This document shows positions 35,141-44,202 of a stretch of 64,000 bases of DNA, in pieces. How positions within the stretch are numbered: the stretch's first letter is position 1; each line of letters begins with the position of its first letter. The position numbers and the translations under genes were made by a program. Source of the stretch: Pseudomonas paracarnis (GTDB lineage Bacteria; Pseudomonadota; Gammaproteobacteria; Pseudomonadales; Pseudomonadaceae); contig NZ_CAJFCN010000003.1 in NCBI RefSeq assembly GCF_904063055.1, positions 372,001 through 436,000 of the forward strand. Reading direction: 5' to 3'. Below the pieces are notes generated by a model. It saw only the letters and a program-made list of their open reading frames with translations. It did not search any database and was not told the origin of the DNA.

Positions 35141-36052
35141 TCAGATAAGAATGAAGATCAGCGCCAGACCGGCAAAGATCGCCCACTTTTCCAGGTAGTA
35201 GCGCGTGCGATTGCGCTTCTTGAGCTCTTTGCCACGCAGGCGAATCTTGTACAGACGGGTAAAGGCACGGTTGAGGCCGCCGGTCTTGTCACCCTCATCG
35301 TTGGGCGAACCTGCGGCCGCCATCACATTGCGGCTGAACCAGCGGTTGAACGCAGCTGCCCAGCGGTACTTCATCGGCCGTTCGATATCACAGAACAGAA
35401 TGATGCGGTTCTGTTGGGTGGTGTTTTCCGCGTAGTGAATGTAGGTCTCGTCGAACATCACCGGCTCGCCATCGCGCCAGTAATAGCTTTCGCCATCCAC
35501 ATTGATGTAGCAACCTGGATCGTTAGGGGTATCCAGCCCCAGGTGATAGCGGTACGAGCCCGCATACGGGTCACGGTGACGTACCAGCTTGGAGCCCGGT
35601 GGCAGCTCGGCGAACATCGCCGCCTTGATCGAGCCGATGCTTTGCACCAGCTCGGTGGTGCGTGGGCACAGCTTCATCGCCGAGGGGTGACTGTCGCCGT
35701 ACCACTTGAGGTAGAACCGCTTCCAGCCGGTCTTGAAAAACGAGTTGAACCCTACGTCGTTGTATTGCTCCGAGCGTTTGATCTCACCCGCCCGCATCAG
35801 ATTCTGGCCTTCTTCGCGGATCTCTTCCCAGTGCTCCTGCAATGGGCTCAGGTCTGGAAAGTCGCTGGGCGAGAGGTAGGGACGGCTGGGCTGCTTGGAG
35901 AACAGGTACAGGAAACAGTTGATCGGCGCCAGGAACGTCGAGTGATCGCTAAGCTGGCGACCCAGCTTGTGTCGCACCCGACCGCGCAGGTGTACATACG
36001 CAATGGAAGCAACGTAGAGAGCAACAATGATGAGTTTCAAGGGATTCGTCAC
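35141..36052 (-). CDS. lpxO: LpxO: lipid A 2-hydroxylase (Fe2+/2-oxoglutarate dioxygenase)
   Basis: This 303-residue aspartyl/asparaginyl beta-hydroxylase-family protein has membrane segments at both ends (LIIVALYVASIAYVHL and WAIFAGLALIFILI). The metal site is in HRDPYAGSYRYHLGL (His-x-Asp) and in ETYIHYAENTT (second His). LpxO hydroxylates the secondary acyl chain of lipid A at the inner membrane. The start appears to be GTG at 36050-36052. It converges on ligD; wzz, 251 bp upstream on the same strand, also acts on lipopolysaccharide. Confidence 0.85.
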   Translation of the reverse strand: MTNPLKLIIVALYVASIAYVHLRGRVRHKLGRQLSDHSTFLAPINCFLYLFSKQPSRPYLSPSDFPDLSPLQEHWEEIREEGQNLMRAGEIKRSEQYNDVGFNSFFKTGWKRFYLKWYGDSHPSAMKLCPRTTELVQSIGSIKAAMFAELPPGSKLVRHRDPYAGSYRYHLGLDTPNDPGCYINVDGESYYWRDGEPVMFDETYIHYAENTTQQNRIILFCDIERPMKYRWAAAFNRWFSRNVMAAAGSPNDEGDKTGGLNRAFTRLYKIRLRGKELKKRNRTRYYLEKWAIFAGLALIFILI

Positions 36053-36303
36053 ACGTCAGGGAGAGAACAGGCTGCTCCTGCGGGCCCACAACGGCCGAGG
36101 ATGGATAAGCAGCACCTGAAATCACAATTCACATACAGGCGACACGGCCGGCGGATAACCGCCTGAGTGCGACCATTGGCAGTTATTTAGCCACACTTTG
36201 TAACCAAAGGTTAACTAAGAATTGTGAAAAGCTGTCTACTGAGTGTGCTGGGGGTAGGAGCAGGCAGGCCCTTGAGCCTGCCTGTTTGAGGGCGTTTGAA
36301 GGG

Positions 36304-37629
36304 TTACAGCGGCGAGTCGTTACCCTCGCGGCGATCCCCTAATGCCGTATAGGGCACGGCCTGAGTGCGGCTGCGAACGAAGTAGCGGATCAGCGCAATC
36401 ATCAGGCCCAGCAACAGTCCGCCAACAAGGCTCAACGCGATAACCAGCGGCTTTTTCGGCTTGATCGGCGACAGAGGTTCCTGGGCTCGACGGTCAATCG
36501 TCACCAGCTTGAGGTTGCTCATATCGATATTCAAACCACGCAACCTGGCGACTTCAGCGCGAAGCGGCTCGACGTCCTGCAAGAAGATGTCTTCATTGCC
36601 ACGCTTGCGCAGCACCTCAACCTCGCGGTTGCTTTCCAGCAGTTGCAGCTCTTTGCCGATCTCGGCAATGCGCGGGTTGGTGAAATCGTCGCTGGTACGC
36701 TGCTGCAATGCAGCGCGTTCGGCTTCCAACGCCTCGGTCCCCATGAAATACAGCGGGATCTTCTGGTTGTTCACCTCGGTCCGCATGACCTGGCTCGAAC
36801 CCGTGCGGGTGGAGTCGGCCATTGAGGACGGCGTTGTCGGTGTACGAATGCCCATGGACTTGGCAATGCTGATGGCTTCGGCCAACTCGGCGAGGCGGTT
36901 GGTGCGTTCCATCTTCATCTGCAGGCGCAGGGCGCTGAGTTCATCCTGCAGTTGGGCACGCTTGAGCCGGTCCGCTTCCAGCAGCTTGGCGATTTTCGAT
37001 TCTTTATCGGTATCGTAGTTGGCGCGGGCGGCGTCGATCTTGCCCTTGAGCTCGCTCAAGCGGTTATTGACGATCACCTTGAGGTCAGCACCCACTTGCT
37101 GACGCTCGGCGGCAATGGCGTAGTCCACAAAACCGTTGAGGATCGCAACACCATCGACGTCGGTCGGGTATTGCAGTTCCAGACGGATATAGCTGCTCAA
37201 CGAATCGGATTTCTTGGGGTCAGGCAAAATCAGATTGACCGAATTGCGGTTGAACGCCTCAAAGCTCTGCTCAAGGGTTTGCCCCGGTTTCTTGAACGCC
37301 TTGAACAACTCCTCATGATCCTTGAAGAACCCCAGGCGTGCATCATAAGAGTCCAACTGCGCGCCCACTTTGAGCAGCGCATCGGCAGGCGGCAACTTAT
37401 ACACTTCCGAACGGTTCAAGGCGTCTAGCTCGTTGATTGCAGCAGGCCGCAACACACTGCTGACTTCATAGGTCTTGGGTGCCAGGAAGGCATAACCTGC
37501 GCCTAATACCCCGGCCAGAAGCGTACACCCGATCACCAGCTTTTTTTGTCGCCAGATGGCGTGAAACAATTCAAATAAATCAATTTCATCAGACGCTGCG
37601 GAAGGCGGAAGCGGGGAAGTACGATTCAA
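36304..37629 (-). CDS. wzz: Wzz-type O-antigen chain-length regulator
   Basis: This 441-residue polysaccharide co-polymerase has an N-terminal cytoplasmic tail, TM1 (LVIGCTLLAGVLGAGYAFLA, about 31-50), a long periplasmic coiled-coil domain (180-350) and TM2 (VIALSLVGGLLLGLMIALI, about 394-412). A Pro-rich stretch (PLSPIKPKKP) precedes TM2. The start is TTG 37629 with AAGGTG eight bases upstream. Wzz proteins set O-antigen length by controlling the Wzy polymerase; no other O-antigen gene is nearby. The hairpin CAGGCAGG/CCTGCCTG near 36262-36285 follows it but lacks a T-run. Confidence 0.87.
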   Translation of the reverse strand: MNRTSPLPPSAASDEIDLFELFHAIWRQKKLVIGCTLLAGVLGAGYAFLAPKTYEVSSVLRPAAINELDALNRSEVYKLPPADALLKVGAQLDSYDARLGFFKDHEELFKAFKKPGQTLEQSFEAFNRNSVNLILPDPKKSDSLSSYIRLELQYPTDVDGVAILNGFVDYAIAAERQQVGADLKVIVNNRLSELKGKIDAARANYDTDKESKIAKLLEADRLKRAQLQDELSALRLQMKMERTNRLAELAEAISIAKSMGIRTPTTPSSMADSTRTGSSQVMRTEVNNQKIPLYFMGTEALEAERAALQQRTSDDFTNPRIAEIGKELQLLESNREVEVLRKRGNEDIFLQDVEPLRAEVARLRGLNIDMSNLKLVTIDRRAQEPLSPIKPKKPLVIALSLVGGLLLGLMIALIRYFVRSRTQAVPYTALGDRREGNDSPL

Positions 37630-37969
37630 AATAAGAACACCTTAAAATAATACTAAAAGGCCATCATTCTCAGAAGTCTAAAAGACTTCAAAAATCAGGG
37701 ACAACGCCCTGGATACGGCAGACCAATGGCGATGTGACCACTCAGTCCCCTGAAATATCCCACAAACTTAGGGATTATTTCGGTTTCATTTCGGTGAGTA
37801 AGCCAAATGACACAGCCATGTCAGACTGATCTGGTTGCAAGCGTAGTCAATACAACATGAAAAAGCTGTCAAATAGCTGTCTTATAAAGAAAAAAATTTC
37901 GCCTACAGGCGGAACAGTGTCAGCCTCAATACAATTGAACATTTTTTTGAACAGCAATAAGGAGTTTGC
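37630..37969. other. AT-rich intergenic region between wzz and a lipocalin-like gene
   Basis: No convincing gene was seen in these 340 bases. They must hold the divergent promoters. A small hairpin CGCCTACAGGCG lies near 37904-37915. An open frame from 37857 has no ribosome site and runs into the next gene in another frame, so I do not call it. Confidence 0.5.
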
Positions 37970-38356
37970 ATGTCACCCCTTTCCGCTTCGGACTTTCGCG
38001 CACTGCAAGGCACTTGGGAACAAACAGCCCTTGAAGACAGTGGCGTGCTTAACCCCGTGGATGCCCACAGCGCGCCGGGAGCAACGACGACAATTGCGGG
38101 GGATCGCTTCGAAGTGACCACGGTCAGTGGCGAAGTATTATTGGCAGGACGCTTCGTACTGGACGCCAGTACCACGCCCAAAAGCATTACCTGGACGGAC
38201 GACATGGGCGATGATGCAGGCAAGCAACTCCCCGCCAGTTACCGGCTCGACGGCGATGATTTTGTGTTTATCGCAGCGGATGAGGGCATGCCCAGGCCCA
38301 CTGTATTCAGCACTGGCCCAGGGCAAACCATGCGCACCTTCGTGCGGCGCTCTTGA
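37970..38356 (+). CDS. TIGR03067-like lipocalin-type domain protein
   Basis: This 128-residue protein has the pattern FRALQGTWEQTALEDSGV near the start, a beta-rich middle (GDRFEVTTVSGEVLLAGRFVLD) and the ending FSTGPGQTMRTFVRR. This fits the small TIGR03067/lipocalin-like family. There is no signal peptide. AAGGAG lies six to seven bases before ATG 37970. It stands alone, followed by a REPIN. The ligand and role are unknown. Confidence 0.75.
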   Translation: MSPLSASDFRALQGTWEQTALEDSGVLNPVDAHSAPGATTTIAGDRFEVTTVSGEVLLAGRFVLDASTTPKSITWTDDMGDDAGKQLPASYRLDGDDFVFIAADEGMPRPTVFSTGPGQTMRTFVRRS

Positions 38357-38361
38357 TCAAA

Positions 38362-38450
38362 TGTGGGAGCTGGCTTGCCTGCGATAGCGGTGGGTCAGTC
38401 AACTAATCTGTCACTGATACACCGCTATCGCAGGCAAGCCAGCTCCCACA
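38362..38450. repeat. REPIN
   Basis: Paired REP arms TGTGGGAGCTGGCTTGCC and the inverse, with longer complementarity (GCGATAGCGGT and ACCGCTATCGC). It lies directly after the lipocalin-like gene. A single degenerate REP arm follows near 38500-38525. Confidence 0.9.
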
Positions 38451-38627
38451 GGTTTGAACGCGGGGCGTCAGGCAGACAGGCGGTGGCTGGCAGGCCGTTA
38501 GGGGAGCAAGCTCCCTCGCCACAGGTGGACACATAAGCCGTGATTATCCGATTTGATCACGGCATTTTCACAAGGACTTCACTTTTCGACCTATAAGGTC
38601 AGGCCTACCTACTCCAGTGAATCACTT

Positions 38628-38658
38628 GGCCCGCCCTCTCCTCGCGGGCCTTTTTTTT
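38628..38658 (+). terminator. Orphan intrinsic terminator
   Basis: The hairpin GGCCCGC / GCGGGCC with a nine-base loop is followed by eight T on the plus strand. The nearest plus-strand gene ends 270 bases upstream, beyond a REPIN, and the next gene is on the minus strand. The terminator therefore has no protein gene of its own and may end a small RNA beginning somewhere in 38535-38590. A second inverted repeat, CCGTGAT / ATCACGG, lies at 38538-38562. Confidence 0.75.
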
Positions 38659-38675
38659 GCGTGCGCAAACCTTGA

Positions 38676-39488
38676 TCAGCCATCACGCCTGATCGCTGTC
38701 ATGGTAAAGCACAGGGGCAGTTGCGCGGCCTGATGCTCATATTGATCGTAGAGTTCTTCCCGGTTTGAATGCGGGTATTCCTGCAAATGAGCGATCTGCA
38801 ACCGCGCTGCGATAGCCCCGCTGACTACATTGCCCAGGGTATGTACATACCAATAGGAGGTCGGCCCGGGCCGCTCATCCTTCCCTTCATAGACAATTGC
38901 CTCCTGCAGCACAAAGGGTTCACGCTGGAAGTAAGAACTGGCAGGCAGCATAGGGTTGGCCCCACAGGGGTCAAACATCTCAAGAAAGGGATGGGTTTCG
39001 TACATGACCAACGTACCGCCGGGCTTCAGCACACTGGCAACCTGGCGCATGAACAACGCCACATCCGGCATCCAGCCCAGCACACCGATGGTCACCAGGG
39101 CAATATCGAACCGTGCCTGCAAACGCTCGGGCAAATGGTGGATATCGGTCTCAATGAACTCAGGGCTGTGTGGCGAGGCCTCAGCCAACTCCCGCGCCTG
39201 TTCAAGAAACGCCCGGGATTGATCAACCCCCACCACCGAACGGGCGCCCAAGCCATACAACGAAAGGCTTTCGCGCCCGTTGTTGCAGCACAATTGCACC
39301 ACGTCCTTGCCCACCACGCCTACCTCTTGCAGCAAGGTGGTGATGGTCGGGTCCAGGCAGGAAAAATCAGGCTCGGCTACCGAGTCCAGCAGTGCCGCCC
39401 AGGTCGCGGTGTCTTTATGCAACCCGGCGGATTCGTCCCAGGCATTTCTATTGCTGGCGATCGCCTCTTGCGCTGAGGGCATGTCCAT
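38676..39488 (-). CDS. Class I SAM-dependent methyltransferase
   Basis: This 270-residue protein has a Rossmann methyltransferase core. The SAM-binding region is DVVQLCCNNGRESLSLYGLGA with the acidic VGVDQS, followed by FIETDIHHLPE and the post-motif VLKPGGTLVMYETHPF. Motif I reads CCNNG rather than the more common GxGxG, as in some type-11/25 methyltransferases. ATG 39488 has GGAG five bases upstream. It is divergent from an MFS transporter gene. The substrate is unknown. Confidence 0.8.
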   Translation of the reverse strand: MDMPSAQEAIASNRNAWDESAGLHKDTATWAALLDSVAEPDFSCLDPTITTLLQEVGVVGKDVVQLCCNNGRESLSLYGLGARSVVGVDQSRAFLEQARELAEASPHSPEFIETDIHHLPERLQARFDIALVTIGVLGWMPDVALFMRQVASVLKPGGTLVMYETHPFLEMFDPCGANPMLPASSYFQREPFVLQEAIVYEGKDERPGPTSYWYVHTLGNVVSGAIAARLQIAHLQEYPHSNREELYDQYEHQAAQLPLCFTMTAIRRDG

Positions 39489-39642
39489 TGCTTCTCCAGA
39501 AATTCATTCCAGTGGGCTTCGGAAAGTAAATTAAATGCGCGCAGGAGGAAACCCTGGCCCACCGCGAAACTTATCACCCAGCCCACCGGTCATTAACCCA
39601 ACGCGTGTTCAGCCCCTGAACGCCGCTCTTGAAGGTCGCATC

Positions 39643-40881
39643 GTGGCCCGTCATTCAGACCTGCGCATCGCTTTATCCCTGGACAGCCTGAACTTCTTTC
39701 TCGCCGATGTGCGCGACGGTCTCGGACCGTACCTGGCGATCTACCTGCTGGCCGTGCATCAATGGGAGCCGGCCAGCATTGGCGTGGTCATGACCCTCGC
39801 AGGCATCGCTGCCTTGCTGACCCAAGGCCCCGCGGGTGCGTTGATCGACCGCACTCGCAGCAAACGTGCGGTGGTCGCCCTGGCCGCGCTGTTGGTGACG
39901 GGCAGTTGCCTGATGCTGCCCTTCGTCAGTTCATTTGGCTGGGTGGCGCTGACCCAAGCTGCCAGCGCCGTAGCTGCCTCTGTCTTTGCCCCGGCAATTT
40001 CCGCCATTTCGCTGGGAATCACCGGGCCGCGTGCCTTCACCCGGCGTACCGGGCGCAACGAGACTTTCAACCATGCCGGCAATGCCGTGGCCGCATTGCT
40101 GGCCGGCGGGCTGGCCTACCTGTTCGGGCCGGTGGTGGTGTTCTACCTGATGGCGTTCATGGCCGTCGCCAGTGTCATTGCGGTCAGTTGCGTGCCGGCC
40201 AAGGCGATTGACCATGAGGTCGCCCGTGGTTTCGATCCGGCCCATCACACCGACCACGAACAGCCCTCGGGGCTTAACGCGCTGCTCACCAACCAACCGC
40301 TGCTACTGTTCGCCATCTGCTGCGCACTGTTTCACCTGGCCAACGCCGCGATGCTGCCGTTGGTCAGTCAGAAACTGGCGCAGATCAATCTGCAGATGGC
40401 TACCCCGCTGACTTCAGCCTGCATTGTCGCCGCACAGTTGGTGATGGTGCCGATGGCCTGGCTGGTCGGGCTCAAGGCCGATGTCTGGGGACGCAAGCCG
40501 CTGTTGCTTGTAGGTTTCCTGATACTGCCGTTGCGTGGCGTGCTCTATACCTTATCCAGCGACCCCTACTGGCTGGTGGCGGTGCAGATGCTCGACGGTA
40601 TCGGTGCCGGCATTTTCGGCGCCCTGTTCCCGGTGATCGTCAAAGACCTGACCCAAGGCACCGGGCGCTTCAACGTCAGCCTGGGCGCCCTCTCCACCGT
40701 ATTTGGCCTCGGCGCGGCGCTCAGTAGCAGCCTGGCCGGTTTCGTGGTGCAGCAGGCTGGCTACAACGCGGCGTTCCTGACGTTGGCGGCAGTTGCAGCC
40801 GCTGCCTTGATGCTGTTGTGGCTGGCGATGCCGGAGACCTTGGCAAAACCATCCTTCGCTCGCCATACAACTGTCGCCTGA
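39643..40881 (+). CDS. MFS transporter (12 TM)
   Basis: This 412-residue major-facilitator protein has about 12 hydrophobic segments and the inter-helix motif GALIDRTRSKRAVVALAALL. GTG 39643, giving ARHSDLRIALSLDSLNFFL, has GAAGG upstream and begins at the conserved part. The frame is open to an ATG at 39535, which would add 36 polar, Pro-rich residues without a ribosome site. It is divergent from the methyltransferase gene and followed by ybiT. The substrate is unknown. Confidence 0.8.
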   Translation: MARHSDLRIALSLDSLNFFLADVRDGLGPYLAIYLLAVHQWEPASIGVVMTLAGIAALLTQGPAGALIDRTRSKRAVVALAALLVTGSCLMLPFVSSFGWVALTQAASAVAASVFAPAISAISLGITGPRAFTRRTGRNETFNHAGNAVAALLAGGLAYLFGPVVVFYLMAFMAVASVIAVSCVPAKAIDHEVARGFDPAHHTDHEQPSGLNALLTNQPLLLFAICCALFHLANAAMLPLVSQKLAQINLQMATPLTSACIVAAQLVMVPMAWLVGLKADVWGRKPLLLVGFLILPLRGVLYTLSSDPYWLVAVQMLDGIGAGIFGALFPVIVKDLTQGTGRFNVSLGALSTVFGLGAALSSSLAGFVVQQAGYNAAFLTLAAVAAAALMLLWLAMPETLAKPSFARHTTVA

Positions 40882-41023
40882 CATATGCGACAATGCGCGC
40901 CAAATTCCAACACACATTCCAAATTTTGTGTTCAGCGACCGGGTTTCGCGCCTTGATGTCGCTGTTGACGCATGCCTGAAGGCACCTGCCGTCACGCTCG
41001 CAACCCATTGATAGGTAAAGTAA

Positions 41024-42610
41024 TTGATCTCCACAGCTAACATCACCATGCAGTTCGGCGCCAAGCCGCTCTTCGAGAACGTCTCGGTCAAGTTCGGCGC
41101 CGGCAACCGCTATGGTTTGATCGGTGCCAACGGTTGCGGCAAGTCGACCTTCATGAAAATCCTCGGTGGCGACCTCGACCCGTCCGGCGGGCAGGTCATG
41201 CTCGAGCCGAATGTGCGCCTGGGTAAACTGCGCCAGGACCAGTTCGCCTACGAAGAATTCACCGTGCTCGACACCGTGATCATGGGCCACGAGGAGCTGT
41301 GGAAGGTCAAGGCCGAGCGCGACCGCATCTACTCGCTGCCGGAAATGAGCGAAGAAGATGGCATGGCCGTGGCCGAGCTGGAAACCGAGTTCGCCGAGAT
41401 GGACGGCTACACCGCCGAATCCCGCGCCGGCGAGCTGCTGCTGGGCCTGGGTATTCCCCTGGAACAGCATTTCGGCCCGATGAGCGAAGTGTCCCCCGGC
41501 TGGAAGCTGCGCGTACTGCTGGCCCAGGCGCTGTTCTCCGACCCGGAAGTGCTGTTGCTCGACGAACCGACCAACCACTTGGACATCAACACTATCCGCT
41601 GGCTGGAAAACATCCTGACCCAGCGCTCCAGCCTGATGATCATCATCTCTCACGACCGTCACTTCCTGAACAGCGTGTGCACCCACATGGCTGACCTGGA
41701 CTACGGCGAGCTGCGCCTGTTCCCGGGCAACTACGACGAGTACATGACCGTGGCGACCCAGTCCCGCGAGCAATTGCTGTCGGACAACGCCAAGAAGAAA
41801 GCGCAGATTTCCGAACTGCAATCCTTCGTCAGCCGCTTCTCGGCCAACGCCTCGAAAGCCAAGCAGGCGACCTCCCGTGCCAAGGCGATCGACAAGATCC
41901 AGCTGGCCGAAGTCAAGCCGTCGAGCCGTGTGAGCCCGTTCATCCGTTTCGAGCAGAACAAAAAGCTGCACCGCCAGGCGGTCATGGTCGAAAAAATGGC
42001 CAAAGGTTTCGACGGCAAGCCGTTGTTCAAGGACTTCAGCTTCCAGGTTGAAGCGGGCGAGCGCGTGGCGATCATCGGCCCCAACGGTATCGGTAAGACC
42101 ACCCTGCTGCGCACCCTGGTCAACGAACTGACCCCGGACGCCGGTAGCATCAAGTGGACCGACGCCGCCGAGCTGGGCTACTACGCCCAGGACCACGCCC
42201 ACGACTTCGAAGACGACGTGAGCCTGTTCGACTGGATGGGCCAATGGACCCAAGGCGAGCAAATGATTCGCGGCACCCTGGGCCGCATGTTGTTCTCCAA
42301 CGACGAGATCCAGAAGTCGGTCAAAGTGATCTCCGGTGGTGAACAAGGTCGCATGCTGTTCGGCAAGCTGATCCTGCAAAAGCCGAACGTGTTGATCATG
42401 GACGAACCGACCAACCACCTGGACATGGAATCCATCGAAGCGCTGAACCTGGCGCTGGAGAACTACCCGGGCACGCTGATCTTCGTCAGCCACGACCGTG
42501 AGTTCGTATCGTCCCTGGCCACCCGCATTATCGAGTTGAGCCCTAGCGGCGTGATCGACTTCAGCGGCACCTATGACGACTACCTGCGTAGCCAGGGTGT
42601 GGTGTTCTAA
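41024..42610 (+). CDS. ybiT: ABC-F family ATPase, YbiT-like
   Basis: This 528-residue soluble protein has two ABC ATPase domains. Walker A motifs are GANGCGKST near 34-42 and GPNGIGKTT near 354-362. Walker B segments are [11 protein letters not shown] and [11 protein letters not shown], and a charged linker lies between the domains. ABC-F proteins bind the ribosome E-site and help stalled translation; YbiT is the closest E. coli member by size and sequence pattern. The start is TTG 41024, giving [16 protein letters not shown]; a later ATG (41048) would cut the first strand. A strong terminator follows. Confidence 0.88.
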   Translation: MISTANITMQFGAKPLFENVSVKFGAGNRYGLIGANGCGKSTFMKILGGDLDPSGGQVMLEPNVRLGKLRQDQFAYEEFTVLDTVIMGHEELWKVKAERDRIYSLPEMSEEDGMAVAELETEFAEMDGYTAESRAGELLLGLGIPLEQHFGPMSEVSPGWKLRVLLAQALFSDPEVLLLDEPTNHLDINTIRWLENILTQRSSLMIIISHDRHFLNSVCTHMADLDYGELRLFPGNYDEYMTVATQSREQLLSDNAKKKAQISELQSFVSRFSANASKAKQATSRAKAIDKIQLAEVKPSSRVSPFIRFEQNKKLHRQAVMVEKMAKGFDGKPLFKDFSFQVEAGERVAIIGPNGIGKTTLLRTLVNELTPDAGSIKWTDAAELGYYAQDHAHDFEDDVSLFDWMGQWTQGEQMIRGTLGRMLFSNDEIQKSVKVISGGEQGRMLFGKLILQKPNVLIMDEPTNHLDMESIEALNLALENYPGTLIFVSHDREFVSSLATRIIELSPSGVIDFSGTYDDYLRSQGVVF

Positions 42611-42641
42611 GAGCAGCACTGAGCTGCAAGCTACAAGCTGC

Positions 42642-42674
42642 AAAAAAAGCCCTGTCCCTGTGACAGGGCTTTTT
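42642..42674 (+). terminator. Intrinsic terminator after ybiT
   Basis: Stem AGCCCTGTC / GACAGGGCT with loop CCTGT, preceded by an A-run and followed by a T-run. Confidence 0.9.
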
Positions 42675-42685
42675 GCATCCGCACT

Positions 42686-42950
42686 GTGCCGGGCGCTGAT
42701 TTTATGGGCCATGCATAACCAGTGTGGGAGCTGGCTTGCCCGCGATAGCGGTGGTTCAGTTAAAGATGCAGTGACTGACAGGCAGCCTTCGCGGGCAAGC
42801 CCGCTCCCACAGGGAATCGGTGCCAGGCGCTGATTTTATAGGCAATACATAACCCGTGTGGGAGCTGGCTTGCCTGCGATAGCGGTAGTTCAGCTACAGA
42901 TTCAGTGACTGACACACCACCTTCGCGGGCAAGCGCGCTCCCCCAGGGGC
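42686..42950. repeat. Tandem duplication of a REPIN with its flank (two units of about 135 bp)
   Basis: The flank GGCGCTGATTTTAT occurs at 42692 and again at 42826. Each copy is followed by a TGTGGGAGCTGGCTTGCC REP arm (42722 and 42857) and an inverse arm. The copies differ at several positions, so the duplication is not recent. The stretch fills the gap between ybiT and the next MFS gene. Confidence 0.85.
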
Positions 42951-43029
42951 CTCTGTAGGCGTCCCCTCGCTCCTACTGTCGTGCAGGATATGCCATGATG
43001 CTTCACCGCCCGCCAGCGATTGAGTATTC

Positions 43030-44202
43030 ATGCCTGCCGCCCCCTCCTCCCTGTCGATCACCCTGCAGATCGTTTCCATCGTGTTCTACACCTTCATAGC
43101 CTTTATCTGCATCGGCCTGCCGATAGCGGTGATTCCAGGCTATGTGCACGAGCAACTGGGCTTCAGCGCCGTGGTGGCCGGGGTGACCATCGGTTCGCAG
43201 TACCTCGCCACGCTGCTCAGCCGCCCGATGGCCGGGCGAATGTCGGATAACGTCGGCACCAAACGCGCGATCGTGCTGGGCCTGGCCGGTATTCTGATCA
43301 GCGGTGTGCTGACCTTAATCGCCACGCTGCTGGACAGCCTGCCGAGCTTGAGCCTGGGTATTCTGATCGCCGGTCGCCTGTTGCTCGGCGTGGCCCAGGG
43401 CCTGATTGGCGTGGGGACCATCAGTTGGTGCATGGGCGCAGTGGGCGCCGAACACACCGCACGCTCGATTTCCTGGAATGGCATCGCCTCCTATGGCGCC
43501 ATTGCCATTGGTGCGCCACTTGGCGTGGTGATGGTGGCTGATTATGGCTACGCCAGCCTCGGCCTTGCCCTGGCGGTGCTGGCGGCGTTGGGCCTGGTGC
43601 TGATCCGCAATAAACCCTCGGTGCCGGTGGTACGCGGCGAACGGCTGCCGTTCTGGGCTGTGTTTGGACGTATCGCGCCGTTCGGCGCCAGCCTGTGCCT
43701 GGCCTCGATTGGCTACGGCACGCTGACGACCTTTATCACCCTGTATTACCTGAATCGTGGCTGGGCCGGTGCGGCGTATTGCCTGACGGTATTTGGTGTG
43801 TGCTTTATTCTCTCGCGCCTGGTGTTTATCTCAGCCATCAGCCGGTTTGGCGGGTTCACCGCCGCCATCGCCTGCATGCTCATTGAAACCCTGGGCCTGA
43901 CGCTGTTGTGGCTGGCACCGTCTACCGGCGTGGCCTTGATCGGCGCCGGGTTGACCGGTTTTGGTTTATCGCTGGTTTACCCGGCGCTCGGCGTGGAAGC
44001 TATCAAGCAAGTGCCGGACAGCAGCCGCGGCGCGGGGCTGAGTGCGTATGCGGTGTTTTTCGACCTGGCCCTGGCGATCGCCGGGCCGTTGATGGGCGCC
44101 GTGGCGTTGAATCTTGGCTACGGCTGGATATTCTTCTGCGCCGCGTTGCTGTCGGTCAGCGCGCTCGCCCTGACCGTACTGCTCAGGCGCCGCGCCTATT
44201 GA
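43030..44202 (+). CDS. MFS transporter, YfcJ/YhhS-like
   Basis: This 390-residue, 12-helix major-facilitator protein belongs to the YfcJ/YhhS group. Visible parts are QYLATLLSRPMAGRMSDNVGTKRAIVLG and the repeated GRLLLGVAQGLIGVGTISW. The end of the coding region overlaps the convergent hydrolase gene by seven bases. The substrate is unknown; members of this group have been linked to arabinose or drug efflux. Confidence 0.83.
   Translation: MPAAPSSLSITLQIVSIVFYTFIAFICIGLPIAVIPGYVHEQLGFSAVVAGVTIGSQYLATLLSRPMAGRMSDNVGTKRAIVLGLAGILISGVLTLIATLLDSLPSLSLGILIAGRLLLGVAQGLIGVGTISWCMGAVGAEHTARSISWNGIASYGAIAIGAPLGVVMVADYGYASLGLALAVLAALGLVLIRNKPSVPVVRGERLPFWAVFGRIAPFGASLCLASIGYGTLTTFITLYYLNRGWAGAAYCLTVFGVCFILSRLVFISAISRFGGFTAAIACMLIETLGLTLLWLAPSTGVALIGAGLTGFGLSLVYPALGVEAIKQVPDSSRGAGLSAYAVFFDLALAIAGPLMGAVALNLGYGWIFFCAALLSVSALALTVLLRRRAY

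Noticed and set aside
36262..36285. Hairpin CAGGCAGG/CCTGCCTG after wzz as a terminator
   Set aside because: There is no T-run on the minus strand after the stem, so it is mentioned only within the wzz entry.
38676..39488. Orphan terminator at 38628 as the end of the methyltransferase gene
   Set aside because: The T-run is on the plus strand only, so it cannot terminate the minus-strand methyltransferase transcript.
40721..42712. A 663-codon open frame antisense to ybiT
   Set aside because: It is a shadow frame across a strongly conserved ABC-F gene, its terminator and part of another gene.
42686..42950. Possible CRISPR array because of repeated palindromes
   Set aside because: The units are REPINs with imperfect copies and no regular short spacers, and no cas genes are present.
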